NCBI RefSeq assembly: GCF_016859125.1
Contig: NZ_CP069338.1
Coordinates: forward strand, 5,271,501-5,335,500
Direction: 5' to 3'
Source: Archangium violaceum
GTDB taxonomy: Bacteria; Myxococcota; Myxococcia; Myxococcales; Myxococcaceae
DNA: 64,000 nucleotides
The position numbers and the translations under genes were made by a program. Positions within the stretch are counted from its first letter, which is position 1, and each line of letters opens with the position of its first letter. Below, one piece after another: positions 45,139 to 56,618 of this stretch. The notes below the pieces were generated by a model. That model saw only the letters and a program-made list of their open reading frames with translations. It was not told where the DNA came from and searched no databases.

Positions 45139-46701
45139 ATGAGAGGCTCGCCTGAGGCCTTCCAGCGGGGAGGCCAGTACACCGTCGTCGCCTCCAATGG
45201 AGTGGGTGGGCGCCTGGGCGCGTCGCCGCTGGACCGTGCGACCTTCACCGGATTCGGTCCGCTCGTGAGCCGCTTCCAGGACGGGCCGGTGCAGGTGGAC
45301 CCGTTCGCCGATGGAGTCGCCTCCACCTCCGTCGTCTCCTACCGCGGGCGGCTGTACCTGGGCACCGACGCCCAGGGTACGCGCGCGGTGGGCATGGACC
45401 TGGATGGCCTCCGGCCCGATGACCTGGACTTCCGCTTCCGCAAGGACACCCAGAAGCTCGCCGGCTCGAGCAGCTCCAACACCGCCGGCTCGCTCTTCCC
45501 GTCCATCGGCTTCGCGGGCTGCCAGGCCAACATGTTCCAGTGCGGCCCGGACAACGAGGACGGTCGCGCGCTCTTCGCCTCCGGCTCCCTCGATGGCTCC
45601 GAGTGGCTGATGATCGGCGGCACTCGAAGCTCGGGTGGGCTCGATTACGTGTACCTGTCCCGTGATGACGACGCGACGCTGGACATGAAGTACGTGGACC
45701 TGAGCCAGGCGCTGGACTCGACGTCGGTCCGGAGCTTCTCCGCCATGGGCTTCCTCGAGGGGCGCGCGTACCTGGGCATGCCCTCCCGTGACGGGTCGCG
45801 CCGGCCCGAGCTCCTCGCGCTCCTGCGTGCTCCGGCGGCGAATGTCAGGGGCCTGGAGGCCCGGGGCAACGGCATCAAGGGTGGAGCGTGCAATCCCTCG
45901 GCGCATGACGTGTGCAACCTGTCCGCGCACCGGATGCCGGGCATCGGCGCGGCGGGCTCTCCCGCCAACCCGGCGCGCACGGTGGGCATCGACTTCGTCG
46001 GCGAGCTCAACGGCAGGCTCTACCTGGGCAACAACGGAGGACTCGTCCGCGCCACCGTCTCGCAGCCGCTCGACTACGAGAGCTCGCCCTCGCACTGGGT
46101 GTCCATCACCCCGAGCGCGCCCGAGTACCTCGCCAGGGAGTCCATCACCACCGACAAGACCGTGGACCTGGAGCCGTCCGACCGGGCCTGGTCGCGGATG
46201 GTCGTCTTCGAGGGCCACGTGTACCTGGGCCGCAACACCACCGAGGGCCCTCAGCTGTGGCGGTGCGAGCCCGTCCGGGTCTCCGGTCCGGCGCCAGCCA
46301 CCGCCGAGGACTGCGACGCGGGGGACTGGGTGCTCGTCGCCGCCAACGGCCAGGGGGACGCGCGGCTCAGCCAGTTCGACAACCCGAACAACACCCGGCT
46401 GACGCTGCTGACCGTCAACCGCGGCCACCTGTACGTGGGCTTCGACAACGCGGTGGAGGGCGTGGTCGTGTACCGCTCGGCGGTGGCGCCCTCGAGCCGC
46501 TCGGACTTCACGGGCCAGGGCGGGTGCTCGGCGGCCATGGCGGGCTGCGCGGGCCTCGGGGGCAATGGCTTCGGCCAGCCCTGGCTCCACACGCGGTTCG
46601 GGGATGCCACCTCCGTGGGCTCGGAGGAGCAGGGGGTCCTCTATGTCCCGGTGAGCGGAGGCCCGGGGACGCCCGTGCGTCTCTACCGGCAGCGGGACTG
46701 A
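45139..46701 (+). pseudogene. C-terminal part of a beta-propeller-like surface protein, probably 5'-truncated
   Basis: 520 residues from ATG 45139. There is no signal peptide, and the protein starts in mid-domain (GGQYTVVASNGVGGRLGASP). Recurring units of the form YRGRLYLGTDAQGTRAVGMD, LEGRAYLGMPSRDG, LNGRLYLGNNGGLVRA, FEGHVYLGRNTTEG and NRGHLYVGFDNAVEG mark propeller blades. Such proteins are normally exported, so the 5' end seems lost. No ribosome binding site precedes the ATG, and an in-frame stop lies at 45100. Family otherwise unknown. Confidence 0.6.
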
Positions 46702-46797
46702 GGCCGTTCGCACCCGCACCGGCCAGGGAAACGGCCCGCGCTTCTTTCCCTGGCTGTTTTCTTCGCGAGTCCCTCCGGCCGGGTTGAATATCCGGCC

Positions 46798-48195
<1,398 letters not shown>

Positions 48196-48237
48196 GGGGG
48201 GTTGAATCCCCACGGGCCTCGGATAGTAGACGGAGGA

Positions 48238-48260
48238 CGGGCACGCACGGCGCGTGCCCG
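48238..48260. terminator. hairpin after sthA
   Basis: Perfect 9-bp stem CGGGCACGC (48238-48246) with GCGTGCCCG (48252-48260) around ACGGC. It lies 43 bp after the sthA stop and just before the sigma-factor start, so it probably ends sthA transcription. It might also sit in the 5' leader of the sigma-factor gene. Confidence 0.5.
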
Positions 48261-48278
48261 GTGAACCCGAGGCACGGA

Positions 48279-48866
48279 ATGCAGGACATGGAGGGAGTGG
48301 GGGAGTTGAATCCGGCGGTCGTGGAGTCGCTGGTCGGGAACCACCGGCGCTTCCTGAGCTTCCTCGAGCGACGGGTGGGCAACCGGGCGCTCGCCGAGGA
48401 GCTCCTCCAAGCCGCCTATGTGCGGACGCTGGAGAAGGGAGGAGAGCTCCAGGAGGGCGAGGGCGCCGTCGCCTGGTTCTACCGCCTGCTGCGCAACGCG
48501 CTCGTGGACCACTACCGCCGGCAGGGCGCCGAGGGCCGGGCCCTGGAGCGCGAGGCCCGTGAGGTCTCCGAGTTGGGGCCGGATCCGGAGCTGACGCAGA
48601 CGGTCTGCGCGTGCATCCACGAGCTGCTGCCCGCGCTCAAGCCCGAGTACGCCGAGATGGTGCGGCAGGTGGACCTGGAGGGCCGCGGAGTCCCCGAGGT
48701 GGCCCGGGAGGCGGGCATCACCACGAACAACGCCGGGGTGCGGCTCCACCGGGCGCGTCAGGCGCTCAAGAAGCAGCTGGAGCGGAGCTGTGGCACGTGC
48801 GCGTCACATGGGTGCCTGGACTGCACCTGCGGCAAGCCGGGCGGAGGCTGCAAGACGCCCGCTTGA
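48279..48866 (+). CDS. ECF-type sigma factor with Cys-rich C-terminus (CorE-like)
   Basis: 195 residues. Region 2 (LAEELLQAAYVRTLEKGG, AWFYRLLRNALVDHYRRQG) and region 4 (LKPEYAEMVRQVDLEGRGVP EVAREAGITTNNAGVRLHRA) form an extracytoplasmic-function sigma factor. After region 4 comes a Cys-rich tail, SCGTCASHGCLDCTCGKPGG. In Myxococcus xanthus, CorE-type sigma factors use such a tail to sense copper or other metals directly, without an anti-sigma factor. The next gene is a copper-type ATPase, which supports metal-responsive control. ATG 48279 has GAGG six bases upstream; GTG 48261 is less likely because it abuts the hairpin. Confidence 0.8.
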   Translation: MQDMEGVGELNPAVVESLVGNHRRFLSFLERRVGNRALAEELLQAAYVRTLEKGGELQEGEGAVAWFYRLLRNALVDHYRRQGAEGRALEREAREVSELGPDPELTQTVCACIHELLPALKPEYAEMVRQVDLEGRGVPEVAREAGITTNNAGVRLHRARQALKKQLERSCGTCASHGCLDCTCGKPGGGCKTPA

Positions 48867-48922
48867 CGGGCAGGCGGCCCCGGTTACCTCCTGGGCCGAA
48901 CCGAGGCGTGCGGCGTGACCAC

Positions 48923-48950
48923 TGTAAGGGTCTGGCGTTCGTTCCGTTTG
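48923..48950 (+). promoter_or_regulatory. candidate ECF-type promoter of the ATPase gene
   Basis: In the 111-bp gap before the ATPase, TGTAAG (48923-48928) and CGTTTG (48945-48950) are 16 bp apart, a spacing typical of ECF sigma promoters. GAAAGGAG follows as ribosome binding site at about 48958. It might be the target of the adjacent sigma factor. No second copy was found upstream of the sigma gene. Confidence 0.25.
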
Positions 48951-48977
48951 CCCGGGTGAAAGGAGCAGTTCCTTCTC

Positions 48978-51599
48978 ATGGCCCACGAGCACACCCATTC
49001 GCACGACTCCCATGCCGCCCACTCGCACGGCGCTCCTCCCAGCGCGGAGGGCAAGGTGTTGGATCCGGTCTGCGGCATGATGGTCGACCCGGCGACCGCC
49101 AAGGGCGGCAGCCATGTCCACAAGGGCGCGACCTACCATTTCTGCAACCCGAAGTGCCGCGAGCGCTTCGCCGCCGAGCCCGAGAAGTACCTCCCCAAGG
49201 ATCCCGTCTGCGGGATGTCGGTGAACCCGAACGCGCCCAGGGGCGGCACCCACGTCCACGAGGGGAAGACGTACTTCTTCTGCAACCCGAAGTGCCGCGA
49301 GCGCTTCGCCGCCGAGCCCCAGAAGTACCTGGAGGCCAGGTCCGAGCCGGAGCCAGTGGAGGCCCCACCGGGCACGATGTGGATCTGCCCGATGGACCCC
49401 GAGGTCCGCCAGGACCACCCGGGCGCCTGCCCCAAGTGCGGTATGGCGCTGGAGCCCGAGCAACCGGTGACGCTGGCGGCCCGCACCGAGTGGGTGTGCC
49501 CCATGCACCCGGAGGTGGTGCAGGACCATCCAGGCACGTGCCCCAAGTGTGGCATGGCGCTGGAGCCGCGCACGGTGCTCCCCGAGGAGCAACCGGACCC
49601 CGAGCTGCGGAGCATGACGCGGCGTCTCTGGGTGAGCGTCATCCTCTCGCTGCCGCTGCTCTTCCTGGGCATGTCCGAGATGATTCCGAGCCAGCCGGTG
49701 CAGCGCGCCTTCGACGCGCGGATGCTGGCGTGGATGCAGCTCGCGCTGGCCACGCCGGTGGTGCTCTGGGGCGGCTGGCCCTTCTTCGAGCGCGGCTGGG
49801 CCTCGGTGAGGAACCGGCACCTCAACATGTTCACCCTCATCGCCATCGGCACGGGCGCGGCGTACCTCTTCAGCGTCTTCGCCACGTTGGCGCCGGGGCT
49901 GCTGCCGCATGCCTTCACCGGCCACGCCGGCGCGGTGCCCGTCTACTACGAGGCGGCGGCGGTCATCGTCACGCTGGTGTTGCTGGGGCAGGTGTTGGAG
50001 CTCCGGGCACGGCGTGCCACCTCGGGAGCCTTGCGCGCGCTGCTCAGCCTCGCCCCGTCCGTGGCCCGGCGCATCCGCGAGGATGGCCGCGAGGAGGACG
50101 TCTCGCTCGAGCAGGTGAAGGTCGGTGACTCGCTGCGCGTGCGCCCTGGCGAGAAGGTGCCGGTGGATGGCGTGGTGGTGGAGGGCGAGAGCGCGGTGGA
50201 CGAGTCCATGGTGACGGGCGAGTCCATCCCCGTGGAGAAGGTCCCCGGCGCCCGCGTCACGGGTGGCACCGTCAACGCCACGGGCAGCCTGGTGATGAAG
50301 GCCGAGCGGGTAGGGCGGGACACGCTGCTCGCGCGCATCGTCCAGCGGGTGAGCGAGGCCCAGCGTTCGCGCGCGCCCATCCAGAAGCTGGCGGACAAGG
50401 TGGCCGCGATCTTCGTGCCGGCGGTCATCGCGGTGTCGGTGGTGACATTCCTCGTGTGGGCCTTCTTCGGCCCCGAGCCGCGATTGGCGCACGCGCTGGT
50501 GAACGCGGTGGCGGTGCTCATCATCGCCTGCCCGTGTGCGCTGGGCCTGGCCACGCCCATGTCCGTGGTGGTGGGGACGGGCAAGGGCGCGGGCGTGGGC
50601 GTCCTCATCCGCGACGCCGAGGCGCTGGAGCTGCTGGAAAAGGTGGACACGCTGGTGGTGGACAAGACGGGCACGCTCACGGAGGGCAAGCCGAAGCTGG
50701 TGTCCGTGGTGGCGGCGGACGGCGTGGACGAGGCGAGGCTGCTTCACCTGGCGGCGAGCCTGGAGCGGGGCAGTGAGCACCCGCTGGCGGCGGCGGTGGT
50801 GGCGGGAGCCGAGGAGCGTGGGGCCGTGCTGACGGCGGTGCAGGGCTTCCGCTCGGTGACGGGCAAGGGCGTGACGGGGCGCGTGGATGGCGCGGAGGTG
50901 GCGCTGGGCAACGTGGCGCTGCTGGAGTCACTGGGCGTGGACGCGGGGGCGCTGCGGCCCCGCTCGGAGGCGCTCCGGCGCGAGGGCCAGACGGTGATGT
51001 ACGTGGTGATGGACGGGAAGCCGGCGGGGCTGCTCGGGGTCGCGGATCCGGTGAAGGCGACCACGTCCGAGGCCCTGGCCACGCTGCACCGCGAGGGCGT
51101 ACGCGTGGTGATGCTCACGGGCGACAGCCGCACCACGGCCGAGGCGGTGGCGCGCCAGCTGGGCATCGACGAGGTGGTTGCGGAGGTGCTGCCCGAGGGC
51201 AAGGGCGACGTGGTGAAGCGGTTGCAGGCCGAGGGCCGCACGGTGGCGATGGCGGGGGACGGGGTGAACGACGCACCAGCGCTGGCGCAGGCGGACGTGG
51301 GCATCGCGATGGGCACGGGCACGGACATCGCGATGGAGAGCGCGGCGGTGACGCTGGTGAAGGGAGACCTGCGGGGCATCGCCCGGGCGCGGAAGCTGAG
51401 CCGGGGCACGCTGCGCAACATCCGGCAGAACCTCTTCTTCGCCTTCGTCTACAACACGCTGGGCGTGCCCATCGCCGCGGGGGTGCTGTACCCCTTCTTC
51501 GGGCTGTTGCTGAGCCCGATGCTCGCGGCCGCGGCGATGAGCCTCTCGTCGGTGTCGGTCATCAGCAACGCGCTGCGGTTGCGCAAGCTGGACCTGTAA
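48978..51599 (+). CDS. copper-type P1B ATPase with two YHS and two Cys-rich N-terminal modules
   Basis: 873 residues. His-rich start ([18 protein letters not shown]), two tandem YHS domains ([16 protein letters not shown]... and [16 protein letters not shown]...), then two heavy-metal-binding modules ([20 protein letters not shown] and [20 protein letters not shown]). The core has [14 protein letters not shown] at 518-520 ([13 protein letters not shown]), phosphorylated Asp562 in DKTGTLT, SEHPLA and [10 protein letters not shown]. It exports copper or silver from the cytoplasm. The double YHS plus double Cys module is unusually elaborate. The last 227 bases are copied at 54949. Confidence 0.92.
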   Translation: MAHEHTHSHDSHAAHSHGAPPSAEGKVLDPVCGMMVDPATAKGGSHVHKGATYHFCNPKCRERFAAEPEKYLPKDPVCGMSVNPNAPRGGTHVHEGKTYFFCNPKCRERFAAEPQKYLEARSEPEPVEAPPGTMWICPMDPEVRQDHPGACPKCGMALEPEQPVTLAARTEWVCPMHPEVVQDHPGTCPKCGMALEPRTVLPEEQPDPELRSMTRRLWVSVILSLPLLFLGMSEMIPSQPVQRAFDARMLAWMQLALATPVVLWGGWPFFERGWASVRNRHLNMFTLIAIGTGAAYLFSVFATLAPGLLPHAFTGHAGAVPVYYEAAAVIVTLVLLGQVLELRARRATSGALRALLSLAPSVARRIREDGREEDVSLEQVKVGDSLRVRPGEKVPVDGVVVEGESAVDESMVTGESIPVEKVPGARVTGGTVNATGSLVMKAERVGRDTLLARIVQRVSEAQRSRAPIQKLADKVAAIFVPAVIAVSVVTFLVWAFFGPEPRLAHALVNAVAVLIIACPCALGLATPMSVVVGTGKGAGVGVLIRDAEALELLEKVDTLVVDKTGTLTEGKPKLVSVVAADGVDEARLLHLAASLERGSEHPLAAAVVAGAEERGAVLTAVQGFRSVTGKGVTGRVDGAEVALGNVALLESLGVDAGALRPRSEALRREGQTVMYVVMDGKPAGLLGVADPVKATTSEALATLHREGVRVVMLTGDSRTTAEAVARQLGIDEVVAEVLPEGKGDVVKRLQAEGRTVAMAGDGVNDAPALAQADVGIAMGTGTDIAMESAAVTLVKGDLRGIARARKLSRGTLRNIRQNLFFAFVYNTLGVPIAAGVLYPFFGLLLSPMLAAAAMSLSSVSVISNALRLRKLDL
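51369..51595 (+). repeat. 227-bp direct repeat, copy 1 (ATPase 3' end)
   Basis: From CTGCGGGGCATC in the ATPase gene to GACCT just before its stop, identical base for base to 54949-55175, offset 3580. Identity this high across 227 bp suggests a recent duplication or ongoing gene conversion. Confidence 0.9.
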
Positions 51600-51608
51600 C
51601 CCCGGCTT

Positions 51609-54311
51609 TCAGTTGGCCGTCAGGGTGGCCTTCAGCGTGTAGTCGGCGGTGGCGTCGAACGCCCCGTTGTAGCCGAGGACCTTCACCCAGTAGGTTCCGC
51701 TCTCTCCCACGGTGTAGTCGATCCACTCGTTTCCGGTGCCGGGTGCACCGGACATCCCGACCGTCGAACCGGTGGGGTGGATCAGCTGCAGGTTGTAGTT
51801 GGCGGGCAGTTGGGTCAGGTCCACGCGGAGGTGGGCGCCTGCTCCCAGCTCGATGCGGAAGTAGTCCACATCCGATGCTCTGCTGATCTTGCTGGTGTAG
51901 GTAGTGCCAGCGGAGATGGGATGGGCCGTGGTGAGGCTGTCGTTCGGCTCATACGGGTCGATGGCCCACGACGGTGGAGGGTCGGTCACCGTCAATTTCA
52001 ACGCATAGGCGCTGCTCGCGTCGTACGCCCCGTTGTAGCCGAGGATCTTCACCCAGTAGGTTCCGCTCTCTCCCACGGTGTAGTCGATCCACTCGTTCCC
52101 GGTGCCGGGTGCACCGGACATCCCGACCGTCGAGCCGGTGGGGTGGATCAACTGCAGGTTGTAGTTGGCGGGCAGTTGGGTCAGGTCCGCGCGGAGGTGG
52201 GCGCCTGCTCCCAGCTCGATGCGGAAGTAGTCCACGTCCGATGCGTTGTCGATCAGGCCGCGGTAGGTGAGGTTTGGCAGAAGCGGGTACGCAGCGGAGC
52301 GGCTGTCGTTCGGCTCGTACAGGTCGGTGGCCGGCGGTGGCGTCGGGTCGTTCAGGGTCAGTCTCAACGCATAGGCGTTGCTCTGGTCGTACGCTCCACC
52401 GTAGCCGGAGACCTTCACCCAATAGGTTCCGCTCTCCGCCGCGGTGTAGTCGATCCACTCGTTCCCGGTGCCGGGTGCACCGGACATCCCGACAGCCGAG
52501 CCAGTGGGGTGGATCAATTGCAGGTTGTAGTCGGCGGGCAGTTGGGTCAGGTCCACGCGGACGTGGGTGCCCGCGTCCACTTCGATGCGGAAGTAGTCCA
52601 CGTCCGATTCGCTGCTGATCTTGCTGCTGTAGGTGATGTCGGCGGAGATGGGATGAGCGGCGGTCAGGCTGTCATTCGGCTCGTAGGCGTCATGCGGCGC
52701 CGGAGTGCCCACGCCCACGCCATTCCATGCGTAGATGACCGCGTACGTCTGCGCGGAGGCCGAGCCGAACAGGTCGTTCGCCGCCTGGATCGTCGCCATG
52801 CGCGCGTCGCTGAACTGCGAGGTGCTCGTCATGTAGTTCTTCAATGCCCGGTACCAGATCTGCCCGGCCTGGTCCTTCGTGACCCCCGGTGCGGTCGCGA
52901 CGAGATAGAAGGCCCGGTTCGGAATACCGGAATTGGAGTGAACGCCACCCAGATCGTTGTCTCCGTCGATGGGCAGGTTCAGGTAGTCGCTCATGTGGGC
53001 TGGATCGTCGTGGTCCGACGGGGAGCGGAGCGAGCGGATGGCTCCGTTGGGCAGGTCTTCCCCGATGAGCCATTGATCGTCGTCGTCGATCAGCTCGCCG
53101 AACACGTCCGCCCACGACTCGTTGAGCGCACCGGATTGGGCCTCGTAGATGAGCCTCGCCGTGTACGCCACCACGCCGTGCGTGTACTCATGGCCGACGA
53201 TGTCGAGCCTGCCCCATTCCGGACCGAAGTGGAGGGTGCTGGCAGCGGTATCGTAATAGGCATTGGCCATGGTGCCGAAGTTGGCGTACGCCTTCACGGT
53301 GCGGCCGTGATCGTCGAACGAATCGCGGCCCAGCTTGTTCTTGAAATAGTCGTAGGACAGGCCGGTGAAGGCGTGCACGTCGACCGCATCCGGGTTGCTG
53401 GCCCACAGGTTGTCCTCGTCCGTGGCGATCGGCGAGTCCGGCATCTCCATCCTGTTGGCGTCATGGGTTTCGATTCGCGCGCCGCGAGTCAGATCGCGCA
53501 TCTCGTAGATGCCATTCACATAATCGGAGTTCACGGTCCGGGTGACCCCTCCGAGGCCGGAGCCGGAGCCGACCGCAGCCCAGGATTCCAGTCGGGGAAT
53601 TCGGTGCAGGAGCGTGCCGCCATGCGCATCGACGAACACCCACTCGCTGAACGGAATCTCCGTTTCGAGGGTCGCCAGGCTGACCACGTAGGCCAGGTGG
53701 TAGGAGCCATCGTGCGCTCGGTAGACATTCAATTCGGCGCTTTGCTCCTGGAAGGACTGGACCGTCCGCAGGCCGAGCGCTTCCTTCGCCGCCGCAACCG
53801 CTTCCCCCTGGCTCAGTCCGGGCCGGGTGTTCAGGCCATCGAGCCTGGAGACCGGCTCATAATGGCCGTTGATCGTCCTCACGTCGTCGTGCAGATCGGT
53901 GTTGACGACCAGTTCCCTGCCGAAGACCGGGATCCCCTTGTAGCGCTGCTTGAACTTGAACGTCCTGCCGTATTCGTCCTGCTGCTGGCTCTCAAGCGTC
54001 AACTCGTCGGCGGCCAGCTGCATATCGAACAAGGCTTTCTTCTCTTCGAGCACCCGCAGGGCATCGAGCGCGTTCGATGCCTTCTTGTCGCTGAGCTTGC
54101 CGAAGACAAAGGTCGGAATGCCCTTTTCCGCGTTCCAGCCGATCCGCTCTTCGCCCTGACTATCGGTCGTCAGTTGGTTCAGGAGGCGGAGCTTTTCCTG
54201 GCGGGAGTCGAGGTCTTCTTCACTGACCTGACTGCATGCGTTGAGCGTGGTGGCCAGCGGCAGTGCGCATGCGAGCAGGAGTGCCCTCCGGCTCGACCTT
54301 TCTTGTCTCAT
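51609..54311 (-). CDS. thermolysin-like M4 metalloprotease with three PPC domains
   Basis: 900 residues. Lipoprotein-like signal (LPLATTLNAC), a FTP/PepSY propeptide (residues about 30-240), and an M4 catalytic domain with zinc motif HEYTH at 374-378 and NESWADVFGELI carrying the third ligand Glu. A C-terminal run of three bacterial pre-peptidase C domains has a period of about 120 residues (YEPNDSLTAAHPISADITYS, and two similar). It is secreted and probably degrades proteins, as expected of a predator. ATG 54311 starts the signal peptide. It lies between the ATPase and the chimeric gene, convergent with the ATPase. Confidence 0.9.
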   Translation of the reverse strand: MRQERSSRRALLLACALPLATTLNACSQVSEEDLDSRQEKLRLLNQLTTDSQGEERIGWNAEKGIPTFVFGKLSDKKASNALDALRVLEEKKALFDMQLAADELTLESQQQDEYGRTFKFKQRYKGIPVFGRELVVNTDLHDDVRTINGHYEPVSRLDGLNTRPGLSQGEAVAAAKEALGLRTVQSFQEQSAELNVYRAHDGSYHLAYVVSLATLETEIPFSEWVFVDAHGGTLLHRIPRLESWAAVGSGSGLGGVTRTVNSDYVNGIYEMRDLTRGARIETHDANRMEMPDSPIATDEDNLWASNPDAVDVHAFTGLSYDYFKNKLGRDSFDDHGRTVKAYANFGTMANAYYDTAASTLHFGPEWGRLDIVGHEYTHGVVAYTARLIYEAQSGALNESWADVFGELIDDDDQWLIGEDLPNGAIRSLRSPSDHDDPAHMSDYLNLPIDGDNDLGGVHSNSGIPNRAFYLVATAPGVTKDQAGQIWYRALKNYMTSTSQFSDARMATIQAANDLFGSASAQTYAVIYAWNGVGVGTPAPHDAYEPNDSLTAAHPISADITYSSKISSESDVDYFRIEVDAGTHVRVDLTQLPADYNLQLIHPTGSAVGMSGAPGTGNEWIDYTAAESGTYWVKVSGYGGAYDQSNAYALRLTLNDPTPPPATDLYEPNDSRSAAYPLLPNLTYRGLIDNASDVDYFRIELGAGAHLRADLTQLPANYNLQLIHPTGSTVGMSGAPGTGNEWIDYTVGESGTYWVKILGYNGAYDASSAYALKLTVTDPPPSWAIDPYEPNDSLTTAHPISAGTTYTSKISRASDVDYFRIELGAGAHLRVDLTQLPANYNLQLIHPTGSTVGMSGAPGTGNEWIDYTVGESGTYWVKVLGYNGAFDATADYTLKATLTAN
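51640..52690 (-). repeat. three tandem PPC-domain coding repeats
   Basis: Three units of about 360 bp (for example the same phrase at 51855 and 52215) encode the three C-terminal PPC domains of the M4 protease. Similarity at DNA level is high between the first two units read on the plus strand and lower for the third, pointing to duplication within the gene. Confidence 0.75.
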
Positions 54312-54540
54312 GTCTTCAAACCCTTGTCTTTCATTGGGCTCATGCCCAATGAAGGCGCGGTTTATAGCGCGGAGTTCGAAGGAGTTGGTGTGACGAATGG
54401 AGTATGGGCGCGGATGAGCGACCTCGTTCGTTGGTATGACCCGGGTGCGCCACGGTCGGAGCAGGGATTCATGGACCTCCGCACGGAGTGGGCCCGCCCG
54501 TTCTCTCCACGACCAGCGGATCAGCGGGGCCCCCCCATCG

Positions 54541-54942
54541 CGAGGGAACAGACACCAGTCTTCCTCCGCGAGGTGGAAGATGCGCGCTCTCATCCTGTCC
54601 GCGGGCCTGCTCCTGGCCCTTTCGGCTCGGGCCCAGACGCAGGATCCCGGACATGGGCATGAGACCCATGGCGGGCACGAGGCACCTGGAGAGCCCTCGG
54701 CTCCTGGCGGGCACGAGGCCCACGAAGCGCAAGAGGCTCATGGCGCGCATGGCGCCGGACACAGGGGCCATGGGGGCGGAGAGTCCCTGGAGGTGCGCTC
54801 ACTGCGGGACATTCCCCTGATGCGACGGGGCTCGGGCACCTCGTGGCAGCCGGACCTCATCCCTCCGTCGATGCTGCACTGGGACGTGGCGGGGTGGGGC
54901 TTCATGTTCCAGGGCCTGCTCTTCGGCGGCTACGACGTGCAG
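54541..54942 (+). repeat. 402-bp repeat, copy 1 (His-rich gene 5' part)
   Basis: From GGGAACAGACACCAGTC upstream of the start to TACGACGTGCAG, this matches 56619-57020 without gaps (offset 2078) and with only scattered substitutions, for example around the signal peptide. It forms the first part of the chimeric gene at 54580. Confidence 0.88.
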
Positions 54943-55179
54943 GGCGGGCTGCGGGGCATCGCCCGGGCGCGGAAGCTGAGCCGGGGCACGCTGCGCAACA
55001 TCCGGCAGAACCTCTTCTTCGCCTTCGTCTACAACACGCTGGGCGTGCCCATCGCCGCGGGGGTGCTGTACCCCTTCTTCGGGCTGTTGCTGAGCCCGAT
55101 GCTCGCGGCCGCGGCGATGAGCCTCTCGTCGGTGTCGGTCATCAGCAACGCGCTGCGGTTGCGCAAGCTGGACCTCTAG
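54580..55179 (+). CDS. chimeric ORF: His-rich secreted N-terminus fused to ATPase C-terminus
   Basis: 199 residues. Residues 1-123 equal the N-terminal part of the His-rich protein at 56658: signal peptide [19 protein letters not shown], a His/Gly/Glu-rich stretch, and [20 protein letters not shown]. Residue 124 onward is the last 76 residues of the copper ATPase ([20 protein letters not shown] to LRLRKLDL), including its final two membrane segments. The junction is in frame and lies in a short shared GCGGGCYGCGGGG-like string. The product would be an exported His-rich domain with a membrane tail. Function unknown; it may be a duplication by-product. Confidence 0.8.
   Translation: MRALILSAGLLLALSARAQTQDPGHGHETHGGHEAPGEPSAPGGHEAHEAQEAHGAHGAGHRGHGGGESLEVRSLRDIPLMRRGSGTSWQPDLIPPSMLHWDVAGWGFMFQGLLFGGYDVQGGLRGIARARKLSRGTLRNIRQNLFFAFVYNTLGVPIAAGVLYPFFGLLLSPMLAAAAMSLSSVSVISNALRLRKLDL
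54949..55175 (+). repeat. 227-bp direct repeat, copy 2
   Basis: Identical to 51369-51595, here forming the 3' part of the chimeric ORF. After it the sequences diverge at the stop (TAA in the ATPase, TAG here). Confidence 0.9.
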
Positions 55180-55299
55180 CCCTCGGAGATGGGGAGTCCT
55201 CCCGAGGGCCAGGCAGGCTGCCTGGCCGAGCTGGTGCGATGCTGGGGAGCCCCTACCTTCGAAAGGGTTCCAGGGGGAAGGGATTCCGGAGGTGATGAC

Positions 55300-56295
55300 A
55301 TGGACGTGAAGCGGGAAGTGGTGGTGGTGACGGGGGCGTCCGCTGGCGTGGGCCGGGCCGTGGTACGGGAGTTCGCCCGGCGCAAGGCGTGTATCGGCCT
55401 GCTCGCTCGCGGGCAGGATGGGTTGAGGGCGGCCGCGCGCGAGGTGGAGGAGCTGGGTGGCGAGGCGCTCCTCCTGCCATGTGACGTGGCGGATGCCGCC
55501 GGGGTCGAGAATGCCGCCGCCGAGGTGGAGCGGAAGTGGGGTCATATCGACGTCTGGGTGAACTGTGCCATGTCCACCGTCTTCGCTCCCGTGATGGAGA
55601 CGACACCCGAGGAGTTCCGGCGTGTCACCGAGGTGACGTACCTGGGTTATGTGCACGGCACCCAGGCGGCGCTCCGGCGGATGAAGCCGCGCAATCAGGG
55701 CACCATCGTGCAGGTGGGCAGCGCGCTCGCCTTCCGGAGCATCCCGCTGCAATCGGCCTATTGCGCGGCCAAGCACGCCATCACGGGCTTCACCGAGTCG
55801 CTCCGGTGCGAGCTCGTCCACGAGCGCAGCAAGGTGCACGTCACGGAGGTGCATCTGCCCGCCGTCAACACGCCGCAGTTCGACATCCAGCGCAGCAAGA
55901 TGCCCCGGCAGGCCCAGCCGGTTCCTCCCATCTTCCAGCCTGAAATCATCGCTCGCGCCATCGTGTACGCGGCGCACCACCGGCGCCGCTCCATCTGGGT
56001 GGGCTTCCCCACGGTGAAGGCCATTATCGGGGACAAGTTCATCCCCGGGCTGCTGGACTGGTACCTCGGGAAGAAGGGCTACAACAGTCAGATGACGGAG
56101 GAGCCCGCCCGGAAGGACCGTCCCGACGCCCTCTTCTCCCCCGTGCCGGGAGACCATGGCGCTCACGGCCGCTTCGATGCGCGGGCCAAGAAGCGCAGCT
56201 TCCAGGTATGGGCCAACCTCCACCGGGGCTGGCTGGCGGTCGCGGGCCTCGTCGCCACGGGGGTTGTCGGAGCCGGGCTGGCCGCACGCCGGTAG
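55300..56295 (+). CDS. short-chain dehydrogenase with C-terminal membrane segment
   Basis: 331 residues. Cofactor motif VVVTGASAGVGRAVVREFAR at the start, catalytic Ser in IVQVGSALAF and the intact YCAAK motif. The C-terminal 80 residues extend beyond the usual SDR length and end in a hydrophobic segment (WLAVAGLVATGVVGAGLAAR), likely a membrane anchor. Substrate unknown. ATG 55300 follows GGAGGTGATGAC. It lies between the chimeric ORF and the full His-rich gene. Confidence 0.88.
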   Translation: MDVKREVVVVTGASAGVGRAVVREFARRKACIGLLARGQDGLRAAAREVEELGGEALLLPCDVADAAGVENAAAEVERKWGHIDVWVNCAMSTVFAPVMETTPEEFRRVTEVTYLGYVHGTQAALRRMKPRNQGTIVQVGSALAFRSIPLQSAYCAAKHAITGFTESLRCELVHERSKVHVTEVHLPAVNTPQFDIQRSKMPRQAQPVPPIFQPEIIARAIVYAAHHRRRSIWVGFPTVKAIIGDKFIPGLLDWYLGKKGYNSQMTEEPARKDRPDALFSPVPGDHGAHGRFDARAKKRSFQVWANLHRGWLAVAGLVATGVVGAGLAARR

Positions 56296-56618
56296 TGCTC
56301 AGGGGACACCGCTCGTCCAGGAAGCCCCACACGTCGCGCGCGCCGCCCAGCTCCAGCCGGAGCTGGTCTCCCTGGATGGCCCGTGAGCATGGAGAAGAAC
56401 TCCGCGCGGAACGCCATCAGCAGGGCCTTGCCCTTGCTGTCGGTCATCCTCGAGGAATCCCCAATCCATGAGTGGAGGCTTCGGTAGGGGCTCCAAGGTG
56501 GCAACTCACTCCTGGCGGACGCTCTCTTGCTCATGCGTTGGCACGCTGGACCTGAATCACACGGGGCTGCCCGCCCGTCCTCCCGGCGGCCGGCGGAGCA
56601 ACCCAGTCCCTCCCTCCG
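56296..56618. other. intergenic region with a possible minus-strand remnant
   Basis: On the minus strand about 56447 downward reads MTDSKGKALLMAFRAEFFSM LT, and after a shift LRLELGGARDVWGFLDERCP, which look like pieces of one protein in two frames. No family was recognised. The right 100 bases up to the repeat at 56619 hold nothing recognisable. Confidence 0.3.
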
